Positions 1-9,251 of a stretch of 64,000 bases of DNA are shown piece by piece. Every line of letters begins with the position of its first letter. Position 1 is the stretch's first letter. The notes under the pieces are model-generated. The model was not told the origin of the DNA and ran no database searches. It was given only the letters and a program-made list of their open reading frames with translations. The position numbers and the translations under genes are program-made. Origin of the DNA: Burkholderia sp. WAC0059 (GTDB lineage: Bacteria; Pseudomonadota; Gammaproteobacteria; Burkholderiales; Burkholderiaceae); contig NZ_PNEO01000017.1 in the NCBI RefSeq assembly GCF_002870125.1, forward strand, positions 62,001 to 126,000. The letters run 5' to 3'.

Positions 1-166
1 GATCGACACCGCGCTCGCGCTCGACGTCTCGGCCACCGACATCCGCCGGCAATTGCGCGAACGCGTCGCCGAGCATCATCGCGGCGGCCCGGGCGCGAGC
101 GCCGCCGACCATATTCCCGCGGCGGTGTGGGACTATATTCTTCAACATCATCTGTACCACGGGTAA
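1..166 (+). CDS. nadD: nicotinate-nucleotide adenylyltransferase, 3' end
   Basis: Only the last 54 codons are in the window, read from base 2 to a TAA at 164-166. The visible tail contains the ATDIRRQLRE segment and ends WDYILQHHLYHG, typical of the C-terminus of NadD, which makes NaAD from nicotinate mononucleotide and ATP in NAD synthesis. The identification is supported by the neighbours: nadD-rsfS-rlmH is a conserved order in beta-proteobacteria. The stop lies three bases before the rsfS start, so the genes are probably co-transcribed. The catalytic N-terminal half cannot be checked because it is outside the window. Confidence 0.85.
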   Translation, partial: IDTALALDVSATDIRRQLRERVAEHHRGGPGASAADHIPAAVWDYILQHHLYHG

Positions 167-169
167 TTC

Positions 170-631
170 ATGGACATCCGCAAACTGCAGCGCGTCATCA
201 TCGACGGCCTCGAAGACGTCAAGGCACAGGACATCAAGGTGTTCAACACGAGCCACCTGACCGAACTGTTCGACCGCGTCATCGTCGCGAGCGGCACCTC
301 GAACCGGCAAACCAAGGCGCTCGCCTCGCACGTGCGCGAGAAGGTCAAGGAAGCCGGCGGCGAGATCGTCAGCACCGAGGGCGAGGACACCGGCGAATGG
401 GTGCTCGTGGATTGCGGCGACGCGGTCGTCCACATCCTGCAGCCGGCGCTGCGCCAGTACTACAACCTCGAGGAAATCTGGGGCGACAAGCCGGTGCGCG
501 TGAAGCTCTCGGGCCCCGGCGGCTTCAGGCTCGCGCAGCCGGCCGAGCCGCTCGACGACGACGAGGACGACGAAGCCGCAGCCGCGCCGGCCGCGAAGCC
601 CGCGCGCAAGAGCGCGGCGCGGCGCCGCTAA
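170..631 (+). CDS. rsfS: ribosomal silencing factor RsfS
   Basis: This 153-residue protein of the Iojap/RsfS (DUF143) family binds ribosomal protein uL14 and blocks subunit joining when nutrients are scarce. The family core covers residues 1 to about 110. Visible family features are KAQDIKVFNTSHLTELFD near residue 20, the EGEDTGEWVLVDCGDAVVHI stretch and YYNLEEIWGD. The final 40 residues form an acidic then Ala/Lys/Arg-rich tail, longer than in E. coli and common in Burkholderia. The start three bases after nadD gives a tight operon, and rlmH follows 17 bases later. Confidence 0.95.
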   Translation: MDIRKLQRVIIDGLEDVKAQDIKVFNTSHLTELFDRVIVASGTSNRQTKALASHVREKVKEAGGEIVSTEGEDTGEWVLVDCGDAVVHILQPALRQYYNLEEIWGDKPVRVKLSGPGGFRLAQPAEPLDDDEDDEAAAAPAAKPARKSAARRR

Positions 632-648
632 GGGACGCGCTGCTCGCC

Positions 649-1119
649 ATGAAGCTCCACGTCGTCGCCGTCGGCCACCGGATGCCGGACTGGATCGCGG
701 CGGGCTTCGACGAATACGCGAAGCGCATGCCGCCCGAGCTGCGCATCGAGCTACGCGAGATCAAACCCGAACTGCGCTCGTCGGGCCGGTCCGCCGAGAG
801 CGTGATGGCCGCCGAGCGGCAACGCATCGAGGCGGCGCTGCCGAAGCAGGCGCGCATCGTCGCGCTCGACGAGCGCGGCAAGGACTGGACCACCCTGCAG
901 CTCGCGACCGCCCTGCCCGAGTGGCAGCAAGACGGACGAGACGTCGCGTTCCTGATCGGCGGCGCCGACGGGCTCGACCCGCCGTTGAAGGCGCGCGCCG
1001 ACCTGCTGCTGCGCCTCTCGAGCCTCACGCTGCCGCATGCGATGGTGCGCGTGCTGCTCGCCGAGCAGCTTTATCGCGCCTGGACCATCACGCAGAACCA
1101 TCCGTACCACCGCGTATGA
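649..1119 (+). CDS. rlmH: 23S rRNA pseudouridine-1915 N3-methyltransferase RlmH
   Basis: RlmH is a SPOUT methyltransferase that uses SAM to methylate pseudouridine 1915 in helix 69 of 23S rRNA. The chosen ATG (649) gives 156 residues, the normal family length; the reading frame is open upstream but those codons overlap rsfS. The start KLHVVAVGHRMPDW, the SAM-binding FLIGGADGL segment and the C-terminal QNHPYHRV with the conserved Tyr-His-Arg are all visible. It follows rsfS closely, as in most proteobacteria. Confidence 0.96.
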   Translation: MKLHVVAVGHRMPDWIAAGFDEYAKRMPPELRIELREIKPELRSSGRSAESVMAAERQRIEAALPKQARIVALDERGKDWTTLQLATALPEWQQDGRDVAFLIGGADGLDPPLKARADLLLRLSSLTLPHAMVRVLLAEQLYRAWTITQNHPYHRV

Positions 1120-1246
1120 GCGTACCGCGCGCCCGGTCCCGTCCCGCCGCCGACGACGTCGTCGGCACCGCGCAACGCCGCGCGACCGCGGCCGGGCCGA
1201 CGCGCTCCTTTCGTCCGCTTTCATCCGCTTCCGCCGAGACCGACTG

Positions 1247-1900
1247 ATGCCCCTGCCCCTGGCTCCCGCCGCGACCTTCCCCTTCGTCTATCTCGCCTCG
1301 CAAAGCCCGCGCCGCCGCGAACTGCTGCAGCAGATCGGCGTGCGCTTCGAACTGCTGCTGCCGCGGCCCGACGAAGATGCCGAGGCACTCGAAGCCGTGC
1401 TGCCCGGCGAAGCCGCAGCCGACTACGTGGTACGCGTTTGCGTGGCGAAAGCGCAGGCCGCGCGCCGCCGGCATGCCGAGGCCGCCGTGCTCGACGGCGC
1501 CGCGCGGCCGGACGCGCCGATCCTCTGCGCCGATACCACCGTGACGATCGACGGCGCCATTCTCGGCAAACCCGCCGACGCCGACGACGCGCTCGCCATG
1601 CTCGCGCGCCTCGCCGGCCGTGAGCACGAAGTACTCACGGCCGTCGCCGTGATCGACGCGCGGGGCACGCTGCTGCCGGGCGCGCTCTCGCGCTCGCGCG
1701 TGCGTTTCGCCGCCGCGAAAGCCGAGGCGCTCGCGCGCTACGTGGCGAGCGGCGAGCCGTTCGGCAAGGCCGGCGCCTACGGCATCCAGGGCCGCGCCGC
1801 CGAATTCGTCGAGCGGATCGACGGGTCCTATTCGGGTATCATGGGTTTGCCCCTTTTCGAAACGGCCGCCCTGCTGCGCGCGGCCGGCATCGACTTCTAG
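1247..1900 (+). CDS. maf: Maf-like nucleoside triphosphate pyrophosphatase
   Basis: This is a 217-residue Maf/HAM1-fold pyrophosphatase, a house-cleaning enzyme that hydrolyses dTTP/UTP or modified nucleotides to monophosphates. The N-terminal SQSPRRRELL phosphate-binding loop, the CADTTV acidic motif near residue 90 and GKAGAYGIQG near the C-terminus are typical. The ATG at 1247 was chosen because the family motif begins about 16 residues later; the open frame upstream has no family similarity. It sits 127 bases after rlmH in the usual order rlmH-maf-rng. Confidence 0.93.
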   Translation: MPLPLAPAATFPFVYLASQSPRRRELLQQIGVRFELLLPRPDEDAEALEAVLPGEAAADYVVRVCVAKAQAARRRHAEAAVLDGAARPDAPILCADTTVTIDGAILGKPADADDALAMLARLAGREHEVLTAVAVIDARGTLLPGALSRSRVRFAAAKAEALARYVASGEPFGKAGAYGIQGRAAEFVERIDGSYSGIMGLPLFETAALLRAAGIDF

Positions 1901-1929
1901 TCCCGCCTGGACCCGCCAAGAACGACACC

Positions 1930-3399
1930 ATGAACGAAGAAATCCTGATCAACGTCACCCCGCAGGAGACGCGCGTCGCGCTCGTCCAGCAAGGCGCAGT
2001 CCAGGAGCTTCACGTCGAGCGCACGCTTTCGCGCGGACGCGTCGGCAACGTCTATCTCGGCAAGGTCGTGCGCGTGCTGCCCGGCATGCAGTCCGCCTTC
2101 ATCGACATCGGGCTCGAACGCGCGGCCTTTCTGCACGTCGCCGACATCTGGCATCCGCGCATCGGCGAGGACACGCATCATCCGGTCGCCCATCAGCCCA
2201 TCGAAAAGACCGTCTTCGAAGGACAGTCGCTGATGGTGCAGGTCATCAAGGATCCGATCGGCACCAAGGGCGCGCGGCTGTCCACCCAGGTCAGCATCGC
2301 GGGACGCACGCTCGTCTATTTGCCGCAGGAGCCGCACATCGGCATCTCGCAGAAGATCGAAAGCGAGGCCGGACGCGAGGCGCTGCGCGCGCGGCTCACG
2401 GCCTTGCTGCCGCCCGACGAGAAAGGCGGCTACATCGTGCGCACCATCGCCGAGGACGCGACGGTCGACGAGCTCGCGGCCGACGTCGCCTATCTGCGCA
2501 AGACCTGGTCGACGATCATCGCGCAGGCCCAGCGCCTGCCCGCCACGAGCCTGCTCTACCAGGACCTCAACCTCGCGCAGCGCGTGCTGCGCGACTTCGT
2601 CAACGACGAGACGATGCGCATCCAGGTGGATTCGCGCGAGACGTTCCAGAAGCTCGGCGAATTCGCCGCCGAGTTCACGCCGGCCGTCTCGTCGAAGCTG
2701 CACCACTACAGCGGCGAGCGGCCGCTCTTCGAGCTCTACAGCATCGAGGCCGAACTCCAGCGCGCGCTGTCGCGCCGGGTCGACCTGAAGTCGGGCGGCT
2801 ACCTCGTGATCGACCAGACCGAGGCGATGACGACGATCGACGTGAACACGGGCGGCTACGTCGGCGCGCGCAACTTCGACGACACGATCTTCAAGACCAA
2901 CCTCGAAGCCGCTCACACGATCGCGCGGCAGTTGCGGCTGCGCAACCTCGGCGGCGTGATCATCATCGATTTCATCGACATGGAGAACGCCGAGCATCGC
3001 GACCAGGTGCTCGGCGAACTGAAGAAGGCGCTCTCGCGCGACCGCACGCGCGTGACGGTCAACGGTTTTTCGCAGCTAGGGCTCGTCGAGATGACGCGCA
3101 AGCGCACGCGCGAATCGCTCGCGCACGTGCTCTGCGAACCCTGCCCGATTTGCCAGGGCAAGGGCCAGGTGAAGACGGCGCGCACCGTCTGCTACGACAT
3201 CCTGCGCGAGGTGCTGCGCGAGTCGCGCCAGTTCAATCCGCGCGAATTCCGCGTGATCGCCTCGCAGCAGGTCGTCGATCTGTTCCTCGAGGAAGAGTCG
3301 CAGCATCTGGCGATGCTGATCGACTTTATCGGCAAGCCCGTGTCGCTGCAGGTGGAGTCGAATTTGAGTCAGGAGCAGTACGACATCGTGCTGATGTAA
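1930..3399 (+). CDS. rng: ribonuclease G
   Basis: This is a 489-residue RNase E/G family endoribonuclease for 16S rRNA 5' maturation and mRNA decay. An S1 domain (VGNVYLGKVVRVLPGMQSAF) occupies residues about 35-120. The catalytic DNase I-like domain holds the Mg ligands in IDVNTGGYVG and IIIDFIDM. The Zn-link motif CEPCPICQGKG lies near residue 405 and supports dimer formation. The length matches RNase G rather than RNase E, since the long disordered C-terminal scaffold is absent. It is 29 bases downstream of maf. Confidence 0.97.
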   Translation: MNEEILINVTPQETRVALVQQGAVQELHVERTLSRGRVGNVYLGKVVRVLPGMQSAFIDIGLERAAFLHVADIWHPRIGEDTHHPVAHQPIEKTVFEGQSLMVQVIKDPIGTKGARLSTQVSIAGRTLVYLPQEPHIGISQKIESEAGREALRARLTALLPPDEKGGYIVRTIAEDATVDELAADVAYLRKTWSTIIAQAQRLPATSLLYQDLNLAQRVLRDFVNDETMRIQVDSRETFQKLGEFAAEFTPAVSSKLHHYSGERPLFELYSIEAELQRALSRRVDLKSGGYLVIDQTEAMTTIDVNTGGYVGARNFDDTIFKTNLEAAHTIARQLRLRNLGGVIIIDFIDMENAEHRDQVLGELKKALSRDRTRVTVNGFSQLGLVEMTRKRTRESLAHVLCEPCPICQGKGQVKTARTVCYDILREVLRESRQFNPREFRVIASQQVVDLFLEEESQHLAMLIDFIGKPVSLQVESNLSQEQYDIVLM

Positions 3400-3414
3400 C
3401 GCCCGCCCGATCAA

Positions 3415-4104
3415 TCACCGCACCAGAAACTTCTTCACGTAGATCGACCTGGCCCGCTCCATGTGAGCCTGGGACAGCCAGTCGAGGCGTTCGCGATCCG
3501 CGTTGCGCACCGCCTCGACCATGTCCGCGTGCTCGCGGCAAGCCTGTTCGAGCGCGCCGGCGTCGGCGACGCCGTACGCGCGCACGGGAAAGCTGATCCA
3601 GTCGTGCAGGCGGATCGAATCCGCCAGATAAGGGTTATCGCAAAGCCCGTACAGTTCGCGGTGAAACGCCATATTGGTACGGTGAATCGCGATCAGGTCG
3701 CCGGACGCGGCGGCATCGGCATGCGCACGCATCGTCGCTTCCAGCAGCGCGAAACGCCCGGGCGGCAACGGCAGCCGGATCATCGCGACCGCGGCGTGAT
3801 GCAGCACGCTGCGCATCCGGTACAGATCGTCGAGTTCCTGTTCATCGAACCGGCGAATCTGCGCGCCCACGTGCGGCGGCTTGACGACCACGCCGAGCCG
3901 CTGCAACTCCAGCAACGCCGCGCGAACCACATGGCGCTTCGCGTTGTAGTCCTCCATCAGATGATCTTCGATCAACCGGGTGCGCGGCAGGATCCGGCTG
4001 CGAATGACGTCGGTTTCGATCGCCTCGATGACCGCCTGTACCTGCTCCGGCAAGCCGTCCTCGAAAACGGAGCGCGGTCCGTTGGCGAAAGGATTTCTAC
4101 TCAT
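3415..4104 (-). CDS. GntR-family (FCD) transcriptional regulator
   Basis: This 229-residue regulator has an N-terminal winged HTH (residues about 20-85) and a C-terminal all-helical FCD effector domain. Likely metal ligands are the His in FHRELYG, the His in EHADMVEAV and the His in QAHMERAR. The ATG at 4104 was chosen because the frame upstream (to 4287) is Arg/Pro-rich and unlike the family. It is divergent from the aldehyde dehydrogenase at 4431, so it probably controls the downstream catabolic cassette in response to an organic acid. The inducer is unknown. Confidence 0.88.
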   Translation of the reverse strand: MSRNPFANGPRSVFEDGLPEQVQAVIEAIETDVIRSRILPRTRLIEDHLMEDYNAKRHVVRAALLELQRLGVVVKPPHVGAQIRRFDEQELDDLYRMRSVLHHAAVAMIRLPLPPGRFALLEATMRAHADAAASGDLIAIHRTNMAFHRELYGLCDNPYLADSIRLHDWISFPVRAYGVADAGALEQACREHADMVEAVRNADRERLDWLSQAHMERARSIYVKKFLVR

Positions 4105-4430
4105 CTGGAAGGGGGCATCCGGTCCTCCGCGAACGGATAGCCGGCAGCGCGGCGGTTCGCGTGAGATCACAAAAACGCCATTGTACCGCCGCATCGACAT
4201 CGTTCCCGACCCGCTCACGCACATCGCCGCCCGATCAGGGGAAACCCTGTATCGCCCACATCGCTGCGGAATCGACGCCGATGGCACGTCCTTCTGCGCC
4301 GATTTCGCGCCGATCCGGCCGCTTCGTTATCGATAATCTTATTGCCATTAATGCCGACAACGCGCTGGTTGCCAGCGGCGAAGCCGCGGATACAGACTGG
4401 CGATCTGTCATCTGAAATGAGGATCGCTTC
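4105..4430. promoter_or_regulatory. divergent regulatory region with a TTATCGATAA palindrome
   Basis: These 326 bases separate the GntR regulator from the aldehyde dehydrogenase and contain no convincing gene. A 10-bp palindrome TTATCGATAA lies at 4327-4336 in a locally AT-rich patch and is a candidate operator or promoter element. Its role is inferred from position alone. Confidence 0.4.
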
Positions 4431-5858
4431 ATGACCGCGAACGACTATCTTGTCAGCATCAATCCGGCAACCGGCGAAGAAGTCGGCCGGGTCCGCACGA
4501 CTACGCTGCCCGAGCTCGATGCCGTCGTGGAGCGGGCGTGGCACGCCTTCCGTCACTCGGGCTGGAAATCCCTGTTGCCACATCGCCGCGCCGCGGTGCT
4601 GCACGCGATCGCCGACGGCCTCGCCGCCGAGAAGGAATCGCTCGCGCACCTGCAGATGCGAGACAACGGCAAGCCGCTCGGCGAATGCCGCGGCATGGTC
4701 GACTCGGCGATCGGCACGTTCCGCTACTACGCGTCGGTCTGCGAAACGATCGAAACCGACGTCACGCCGCGCCGCGGCGACTACGTGTCGTTCACCGTGC
4801 TCGAACCGTTCGGCGTCGTCGCGGCCATCACGCCGTGGAACTCGCCGATCATGAACGACGCGACCAAGGTCGCGCCCGCGCTCGCGGCCGGCAACGCGGT
4901 GCTGCTCAAGCCGTCCGAGGATTCGCCGCTGCTCGCGCCCGAGCTCGCGCGCATCGCGCTCGCGGCCGGTTTGCCAGAAGACCTGCTGCAGGTCGTGCAG
5001 GGCCGCGGCGCCGAAATCGGCGCGGCCCTCGTCGCCCACCCCGGCGTGCGGATGATCTCGTTTACCGGCGGCACGGTGTCCGGCCGCGCGATCGGCCGCA
5101 TTGCCGGCGAACGGCTCGTGCCGGCCGCGCTCGAACTCGGCGGCAAGTCGCCCCACGTCGTGTTCGCCGACGCGGATCTCGATCACGCGGTGGCCGCGGT
5201 CGTCGCCGGCATCTTCGGTTCGGCCGGGCAATCGTGCGTGGCCGGCTCGCGTCTGTTCATCGAACAACCCATCTACGACGAGGTGCTCGGGCGCGTGGTC
5301 GAGCGCGCGAAGCGCCTGCGCGTCGCGCCGCCCGACGCAGACGGCGTCGAAATGGGTCCGCTCGCCTCGCTCCACCATCGCGAACGGGTCGTCCGCTTCG
5401 TCGAGCGCGCGCGCGCCGAGGGCGGCCGCATCCTGTGCGGCGGCGGCATTCCCGAAGGCGCCGAATACGCGCGCGGCGCGTTCTTCCAGCCGACGGTGAT
5501 CGACGGCCTCGGCCCGCACGCCGCGTCGTGCCAGGAAGAGGCGTTCGGGCCGGTGCTGGTCGCGCTGCCGTTTCGCGACGAAGCCGATCTCGTCGAGCAG
5601 GCCAACGGCACCGCGTTCGGCCTCGCGTGCGGAATCTGGACCGAGAGCTTCAAGCGCGCCTGGCGGATCGGCCGCGCGATCGAAGCCGGTTCGGTATGGA
5701 TCAACACGTACAAACAGTCCGTCACCAGCACGCCGTTCGGCGGCTTCAAGAACAGCGGCATCGGCCGCGAAAAGGGCATCGACGGGCTGCGCCTCTACGC
5801 GCAGGTGAAGAGCCTGTACTTCGGCCTGCACGACGCGCCGCTCGCGGTCGCGAAGTAA
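4431..5858 (+). CDS. NAD(P)-dependent aldehyde dehydrogenase
   Basis: This is a 475-residue enzyme of the ALDH superfamily, oxidising an aldehyde to a carboxylate. The catalytic Cys is C269 in GQSCVAG, the general base is E235 in ELGGKSP, the oxyanion Asn is N137 in TPWNSP and the cofactor Lys is K160 in LLKPSE. FGGFKNSGIGRE near the C-terminus is also typical. It is the first gene of a forward cassette (ALDH, MFS, MBL hydrolase, dehydrogenase), which suggests a shared uptake and oxidation pathway. The substrate cannot be told from sequence. Confidence 0.93.
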   Translation: MTANDYLVSINPATGEEVGRVRTTTLPELDAVVERAWHAFRHSGWKSLLPHRRAAVLHAIADGLAAEKESLAHLQMRDNGKPLGECRGMVDSAIGTFRYYASVCETIETDVTPRRGDYVSFTVLEPFGVVAAITPWNSPIMNDATKVAPALAAGNAVLLKPSEDSPLLAPELARIALAAGLPEDLLQVVQGRGAEIGAALVAHPGVRMISFTGGTVSGRAIGRIAGERLVPAALELGGKSPHVVFADADLDHAVAAVVAGIFGSAGQSCVAGSRLFIEQPIYDEVLGRVVERAKRLRVAPPDADGVEMGPLASLHHRERVVRFVERARAEGGRILCGGGIPEGAEYARGAFFQPTVIDGLGPHAASCQEEAFGPVLVALPFRDEADLVEQANGTAFGLACGIWTESFKRAWRIGRAIEAGSVWINTYKQSVTSTPFGGFKNSGIGREKGIDGLRLYAQVKSLYFGLHDAPLAVAK

Positions 5859-5947
5859 CCCGCCACGCCGCCTGCCGCGAGCCATCGCGGACCGATGCGC
5901 CGCGCTCGGCGCAACAGAACAACGACGCAGTTTCCAGGAGATACCCA

Positions 5948-7273
5948 ATGTCCACCCAGAGCGACGCGCTCGAACGCCGGACGATGACGCGCGTGATGCT
6001 GCGCGTCGTGCCCTTGTTGATGGTCTGCTACATCGTGTCGTACCTCGACCGCGTCAACGTCGGCTTCGCGGCGCTGACGATGAACCGCGAACTCGGCCTG
6101 TCCGAGCAGATGTACGGGCTCGGCGCCGGCATTTTCTTCGTCACCTACTTCCTGTTCGAATTGCCGTCGAACCTGATGCTGCACCGGTTCGGCGCGCGAC
6201 TGTGGATCGCGCGGATCATGCTGAGCTGGGGAATCGTCTCCGGCGCGATGGGCTTCATCCCGCAGATCGCCGCGCTGACGGGCCTGTCGAACGTGACCGT
6301 GTTCTACGGCCTGCGTCTGCTGCTCGGCGCCGCGGAAGCCGGCTTCTTTCCGGGCGTGATCTTCTACCTGACGCTGTGGTTCCCGAACGCGTACCGGGCG
6401 CGCGTGGTCGGTTATTTCATGACGGCGCTGCCGCTCGCCAGCGTGATCGGCGGGCCGCTGTGCGGCTGGCTGCTCGGTGTCGGCGGCACCCACGGCATGT
6501 CCGGCTGGCAATGGCTGTTCGTGATCCAGGCTGTCCCGGCCATCGTGCTGTCGGTCGTACTGCTCGTCTGGCTCACCGACCAGCCGGCAAAGGCCGCGTG
6601 GCTCGCCGACGACGAACGCCGCTGGCTGACCGTCCAGCTCGCGCGCGAGGCGGCGGCCCTACCCGCCGACGCGCACGCGAGCGTCTGGCGCACGCTGGCG
6701 AATCCGCTCGTCATCGCGCTGGGGCTCGTCTACTTCAGCGTCGTCTACATGAACTACACGGTCGGCTATTTCCTGCCGCAGATCATTCACGCGTTCGGGC
6801 TCGGCAATTTCGAAACCGGCTGTCTCGCGGCGCTGCCGTCGGCCGTCGGCGCGCTCAGCATGGTCCTGTGGGGTCGCCGCTCCGATCGCCTCGGCGAACG
6901 CAAGTGGCATCTGGTGTTCCCGCTCGCGGTCGGCGCGGCGAGCTTCGGCGCGGTTTCGCTCATGCATGCGCCGCTCTTCGTCGTACTGACGTTCTCGTTC
7001 GCGGCATTCGGCATCTACGGCTGCCAGCCCGTGTTCTGGACGCTGCCCGGCGCGTTCCTCACGGGCGGATCGGCCGCGGCGGGCATCGCCGTCATCAACG
7101 CGGTGGCGAACCTCTCGGGCTTCGCCGGTCCCTACCTGATGGGCTGGATCAAGTCCGCCACCGGCAGCTACACGCCGGGCCTGCTGATCGCGTCCGCGAT
7201 GGCGGCAATCGCGACGCTGCTCGTCGCCGGCGTGAGCCAGCGCCGCTTCCCCATGAAGACGCGCGCGGCCTGA
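5948..7273 (+). CDS. MFS transporter, anion:cation symporter type
   Basis: This 441-residue inner-membrane carrier has about 12 hydrophobic segments. The first loop motif YLDRVNVGFAAL and the following GAGIFFVTYFLFELPSN are typical of the ACS (phthalate/tartrate-type) group, which imports organic acids with protons. A GC-rich leader with AGGAG about seven bases before the ATG fits a ribosome binding site. It lies between the ALDH and MBL hydrolase genes and probably imports the cassette's substrate. It is close in type to the carrier at 19527-20819. Confidence 0.9.
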   Translation: MSTQSDALERRTMTRVMLRVVPLLMVCYIVSYLDRVNVGFAALTMNRELGLSEQMYGLGAGIFFVTYFLFELPSNLMLHRFGARLWIARIMLSWGIVSGAMGFIPQIAALTGLSNVTVFYGLRLLLGAAEAGFFPGVIFYLTLWFPNAYRARVVGYFMTALPLASVIGGPLCGWLLGVGGTHGMSGWQWLFVIQAVPAIVLSVVLLVWLTDQPAKAAWLADDERRWLTVQLAREAAALPADAHASVWRTLANPLVIALGLVYFSVVYMNYTVGYFLPQIIHAFGLGNFETGCLAALPSAVGALSMVLWGRRSDRLGERKWHLVFPLAVGAASFGAVSLMHAPLFVVLTFSFAAFGIYGCQPVFWTLPGAFLTGGSAAAGIAVINAVANLSGFAGPYLMGWIKSATGSYTPGLLIASAMAAIATLLVAGVSQRRFPMKTRAA

Positions 7274-7322
7274 ACCGACGCGCTCGCGGCGCCGGGCAAG
7301 GACATCGAAAAAGGAAAGCATC

Positions 7323-8126
7323 ATGCAATGGGAAATCTACGCGCTCCGCTACGGCATCCAGGAACGGCGGGTGCGCGACAACTTCATCCATCCGCCCGGA
7401 CCGCGCGACGCCCACGACGCGCCGATGCCGCTCGACTACTTCGTGTGGCTGCTGCGCGCCGGCTCGCGGCAGATTCTCGTCGATACGGGCTTCGGCCGCG
7501 AAGTCGCCGAGCGGCGGATCCGGACCATCCTGCGTCCGGTCGAAGACGCGCTGCGCGCGCTCGGCTGCGAGCCGGCCGCCGTCGAGGACGTCGTGATCAC
7601 GCACCTGCATTACGACCATGCGGGCAACCTCGATCTGTTCCCGAACGCGCGCATCCACGTCCAGGACCGCGAGGTCAGCTTCGCGACCGGCCGGCAGATG
7701 TGCTTCGCCTGTACGCGCGCGGCGTTCGAAGTCGAGGACGTCGTGCGGATGGTGCGCGCGGTCTACGCGGAGCGCGTCGTGTTCCACGACGGCGACGGCG
7801 AAGTCGCGCCGGGCGTCAGCGTGCATCACGTCGGCGGACACACGGCCGGGCTGCAGGTCGTGCGGGTCGAGACGGCGCGCGGCCCGGTCGTGCTCGCGAG
7901 CGACGCGAGCCACTACTACGCGAACATGGAGCGTCGGGAACCGTTCCCGATCTGCTTCAACCTCGGCGAGATGACCGCCGGCTGGCTCGCGGCGCAGCGG
8001 CTCGCCGGCGGCGACGCAAACCGCGTGGTGCCCGGCCACGACCCCGAAGTGCGGCGCCGCTATCCGGCGCTGCCGGGCTCGGACGGCGAAACGGTACTGC
8101 TGCACGTCGCCCCGCTCACGCGCTGA
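7323..8126 (+). CDS. metallo-beta-lactamase-fold hydrolase (AHL-lactonase-like group)
   Basis: This 267-residue MBL-fold protein carries the HLHYDHAGN (HxHxDH) metal motif near residues 94-102. Further metal ligands are the His in GGHTAG, the Asp in LASDASHYY and a C-terminal His in PGHDPEV, so both metal sites look complete. The layout resembles the N-acyl homoserine lactonase group, but many such proteins hydrolyse other lactones or esters. Its place between an organic-acid carrier and a dehydrogenase makes a catabolic lactone or ester hydrolase more likely than quorum quenching. RBS AAAGGAAA precedes the ATG. Confidence 0.85.
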   Translation: MQWEIYALRYGIQERRVRDNFIHPPGPRDAHDAPMPLDYFVWLLRAGSRQILVDTGFGREVAERRIRTILRPVEDALRALGCEPAAVEDVVITHLHYDHAGNLDLFPNARIHVQDREVSFATGRQMCFACTRAAFEVEDVVRMVRAVYAERVVFHDGDGEVAPGVSVHHVGGHTAGLQVVRVETARGPVVLASDASHYYANMERREPFPICFNLGEMTAGWLAAQRLAGGDANRVVPGHDPEVRRRYPALPGSDGETVLLHVAPLTR

Positions 8127-8138
8127 GCGCCCGACACC

Positions 8139-8166
8139 GCCGGCCGCTGAGGCGCCGGCCCGTTTT
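8139..8166 (+). terminator. weak candidate terminator
   Basis: A 6-bp GCCGGC hairpin (8139-8144 with 8154-8159) is followed by CCGTTTT. It lies just behind the MBL hydrolase stop. The T-run is short, so read-through into the next gene is likely. Confidence 0.3.
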
Positions 8167-8248
8167 CGAGGGCGGCCCGCGTTCGCGGCGGCCGCCCCGG
8201 CTTCACCGGACAGCGCTCGCCGCGCCGTCCGCTCATCAAGGAGCAGCC

Positions 8249-9142
8249 ATGCAAAACCATCAGGATGTGGCCGTCTACGGCCTCGGCAACATGGGTTATC
8301 TGGTCGCGCAGCGCATCGCGAAGGCCTTTCCGGTGCGCGCGTTCGATCCGGACGAGACGCAACTGGCCCGCGCGAAGCAGGCGTTCGACGCGACCCCGAT
8401 CGGCCGGCCGGAGGATCTGAAGAATACGAAGATCGTCGTGCTGTCGCTGCCGAGCCCCGCGGTCTCGCAGGCAGTGATGCGGCAAATCGCGCCGGTGCTG
8501 CCAAAGGGCAGCGTCGTCGTCGAAACGAGCACGGTGAACCCCGCCGACATGCACGCGAGCGAGAAACTGCTCGCGCCGTACGGCATCGGCCTCATCGACG
8601 CGTCGGTGATGGCCGGCGTCAGCCAGATGGCCGCGGGCACCGCGGCGCTGCTGATCGGCGGCGCCGAGGAGCACGTCGCGGCCTGCCGGCCGGTGCTCGA
8701 CGCCATCGCGGGGAAGCAGGTCTATTTCGGCGCGCTCGGCGCGGGCGCGGCCGCCAAGGTCATCAACAACGCGGTCGCGCACGCGGTGATGGTGGTCGTC
8801 GCCGAAGCCGGCTCGATGGCGACCGCGACCGGCGTCAGCCACGAAAAGCTGGTCGCGCTGCTGGCCGACCCGCAGATGGGCCTGCACCGACCGCTTACGC
8901 ACCGGTACGCAGAACGCATCGTGAGCGGCAACTACGCCGGCGGGATGCCGCTCGACGCGGCCCGGAAAGACTCGGTGCTCGCGCTGCAGCTCGCGCAGAC
9001 GGCCGGCGTGCCGATCTTCGCGATCCAGGCGTCGCACAGCGTGTACGAGATGGCGGCCGCCGCCGGCCACGGCCGCGACGACTACGCGGCCATCGCGAAG
9101 CTGTGGGCCGATTGGGGGCGCCCGGCGGCACCGGCGGCATAA
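8249..9142 (+). CDS. NAD(P)-dependent beta-hydroxyacid dehydrogenase
   Basis: This 297-residue protein belongs to the 3-hydroxyisobutyrate / tartronate-semialdehyde reductase family. The Rossmann motif GLGNMG is at residues 11-16, the substrate loop region at SVMAGVSQMAAGT, and the catalytic Lys is K170 in AAKVINN. The canonical Gly-rich substrate motif (usually SGG) reads AGVSQMAAGT here, so the substrate may differ from 3-hydroxyisobutyrate. RBS AAGGAGCAGCC precedes the ATG at 8249. It closes the cassette that begins with the ALDH. Confidence 0.88.
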   Translation: MQNHQDVAVYGLGNMGYLVAQRIAKAFPVRAFDPDETQLARAKQAFDATPIGRPEDLKNTKIVVLSLPSPAVSQAVMRQIAPVLPKGSVVVETSTVNPADMHASEKLLAPYGIGLIDASVMAGVSQMAAGTAALLIGGAEEHVAACRPVLDAIAGKQVYFGALGAGAAAKVINNAVAHAVMVVVAEAGSMATATGVSHEKLVALLADPQMGLHRPLTHRYAERIVSGNYAGGMPLDAARKDSVLALQLAQTAGVPIFAIQASHSVYEMAAAAGHGRDDYAAIAKLWADWGRPAAPAA

Positions 9143-9251
9143 CGATCGGCAATGCGGCGGCACGCGGCACGTCGCCCGGCGCCGACGAACAGTCGGGTCG
9201 GCTCGCTCCGGGCAAACACCCGCCCACACGCGCCCGGCCGAAGGCCTGCCG

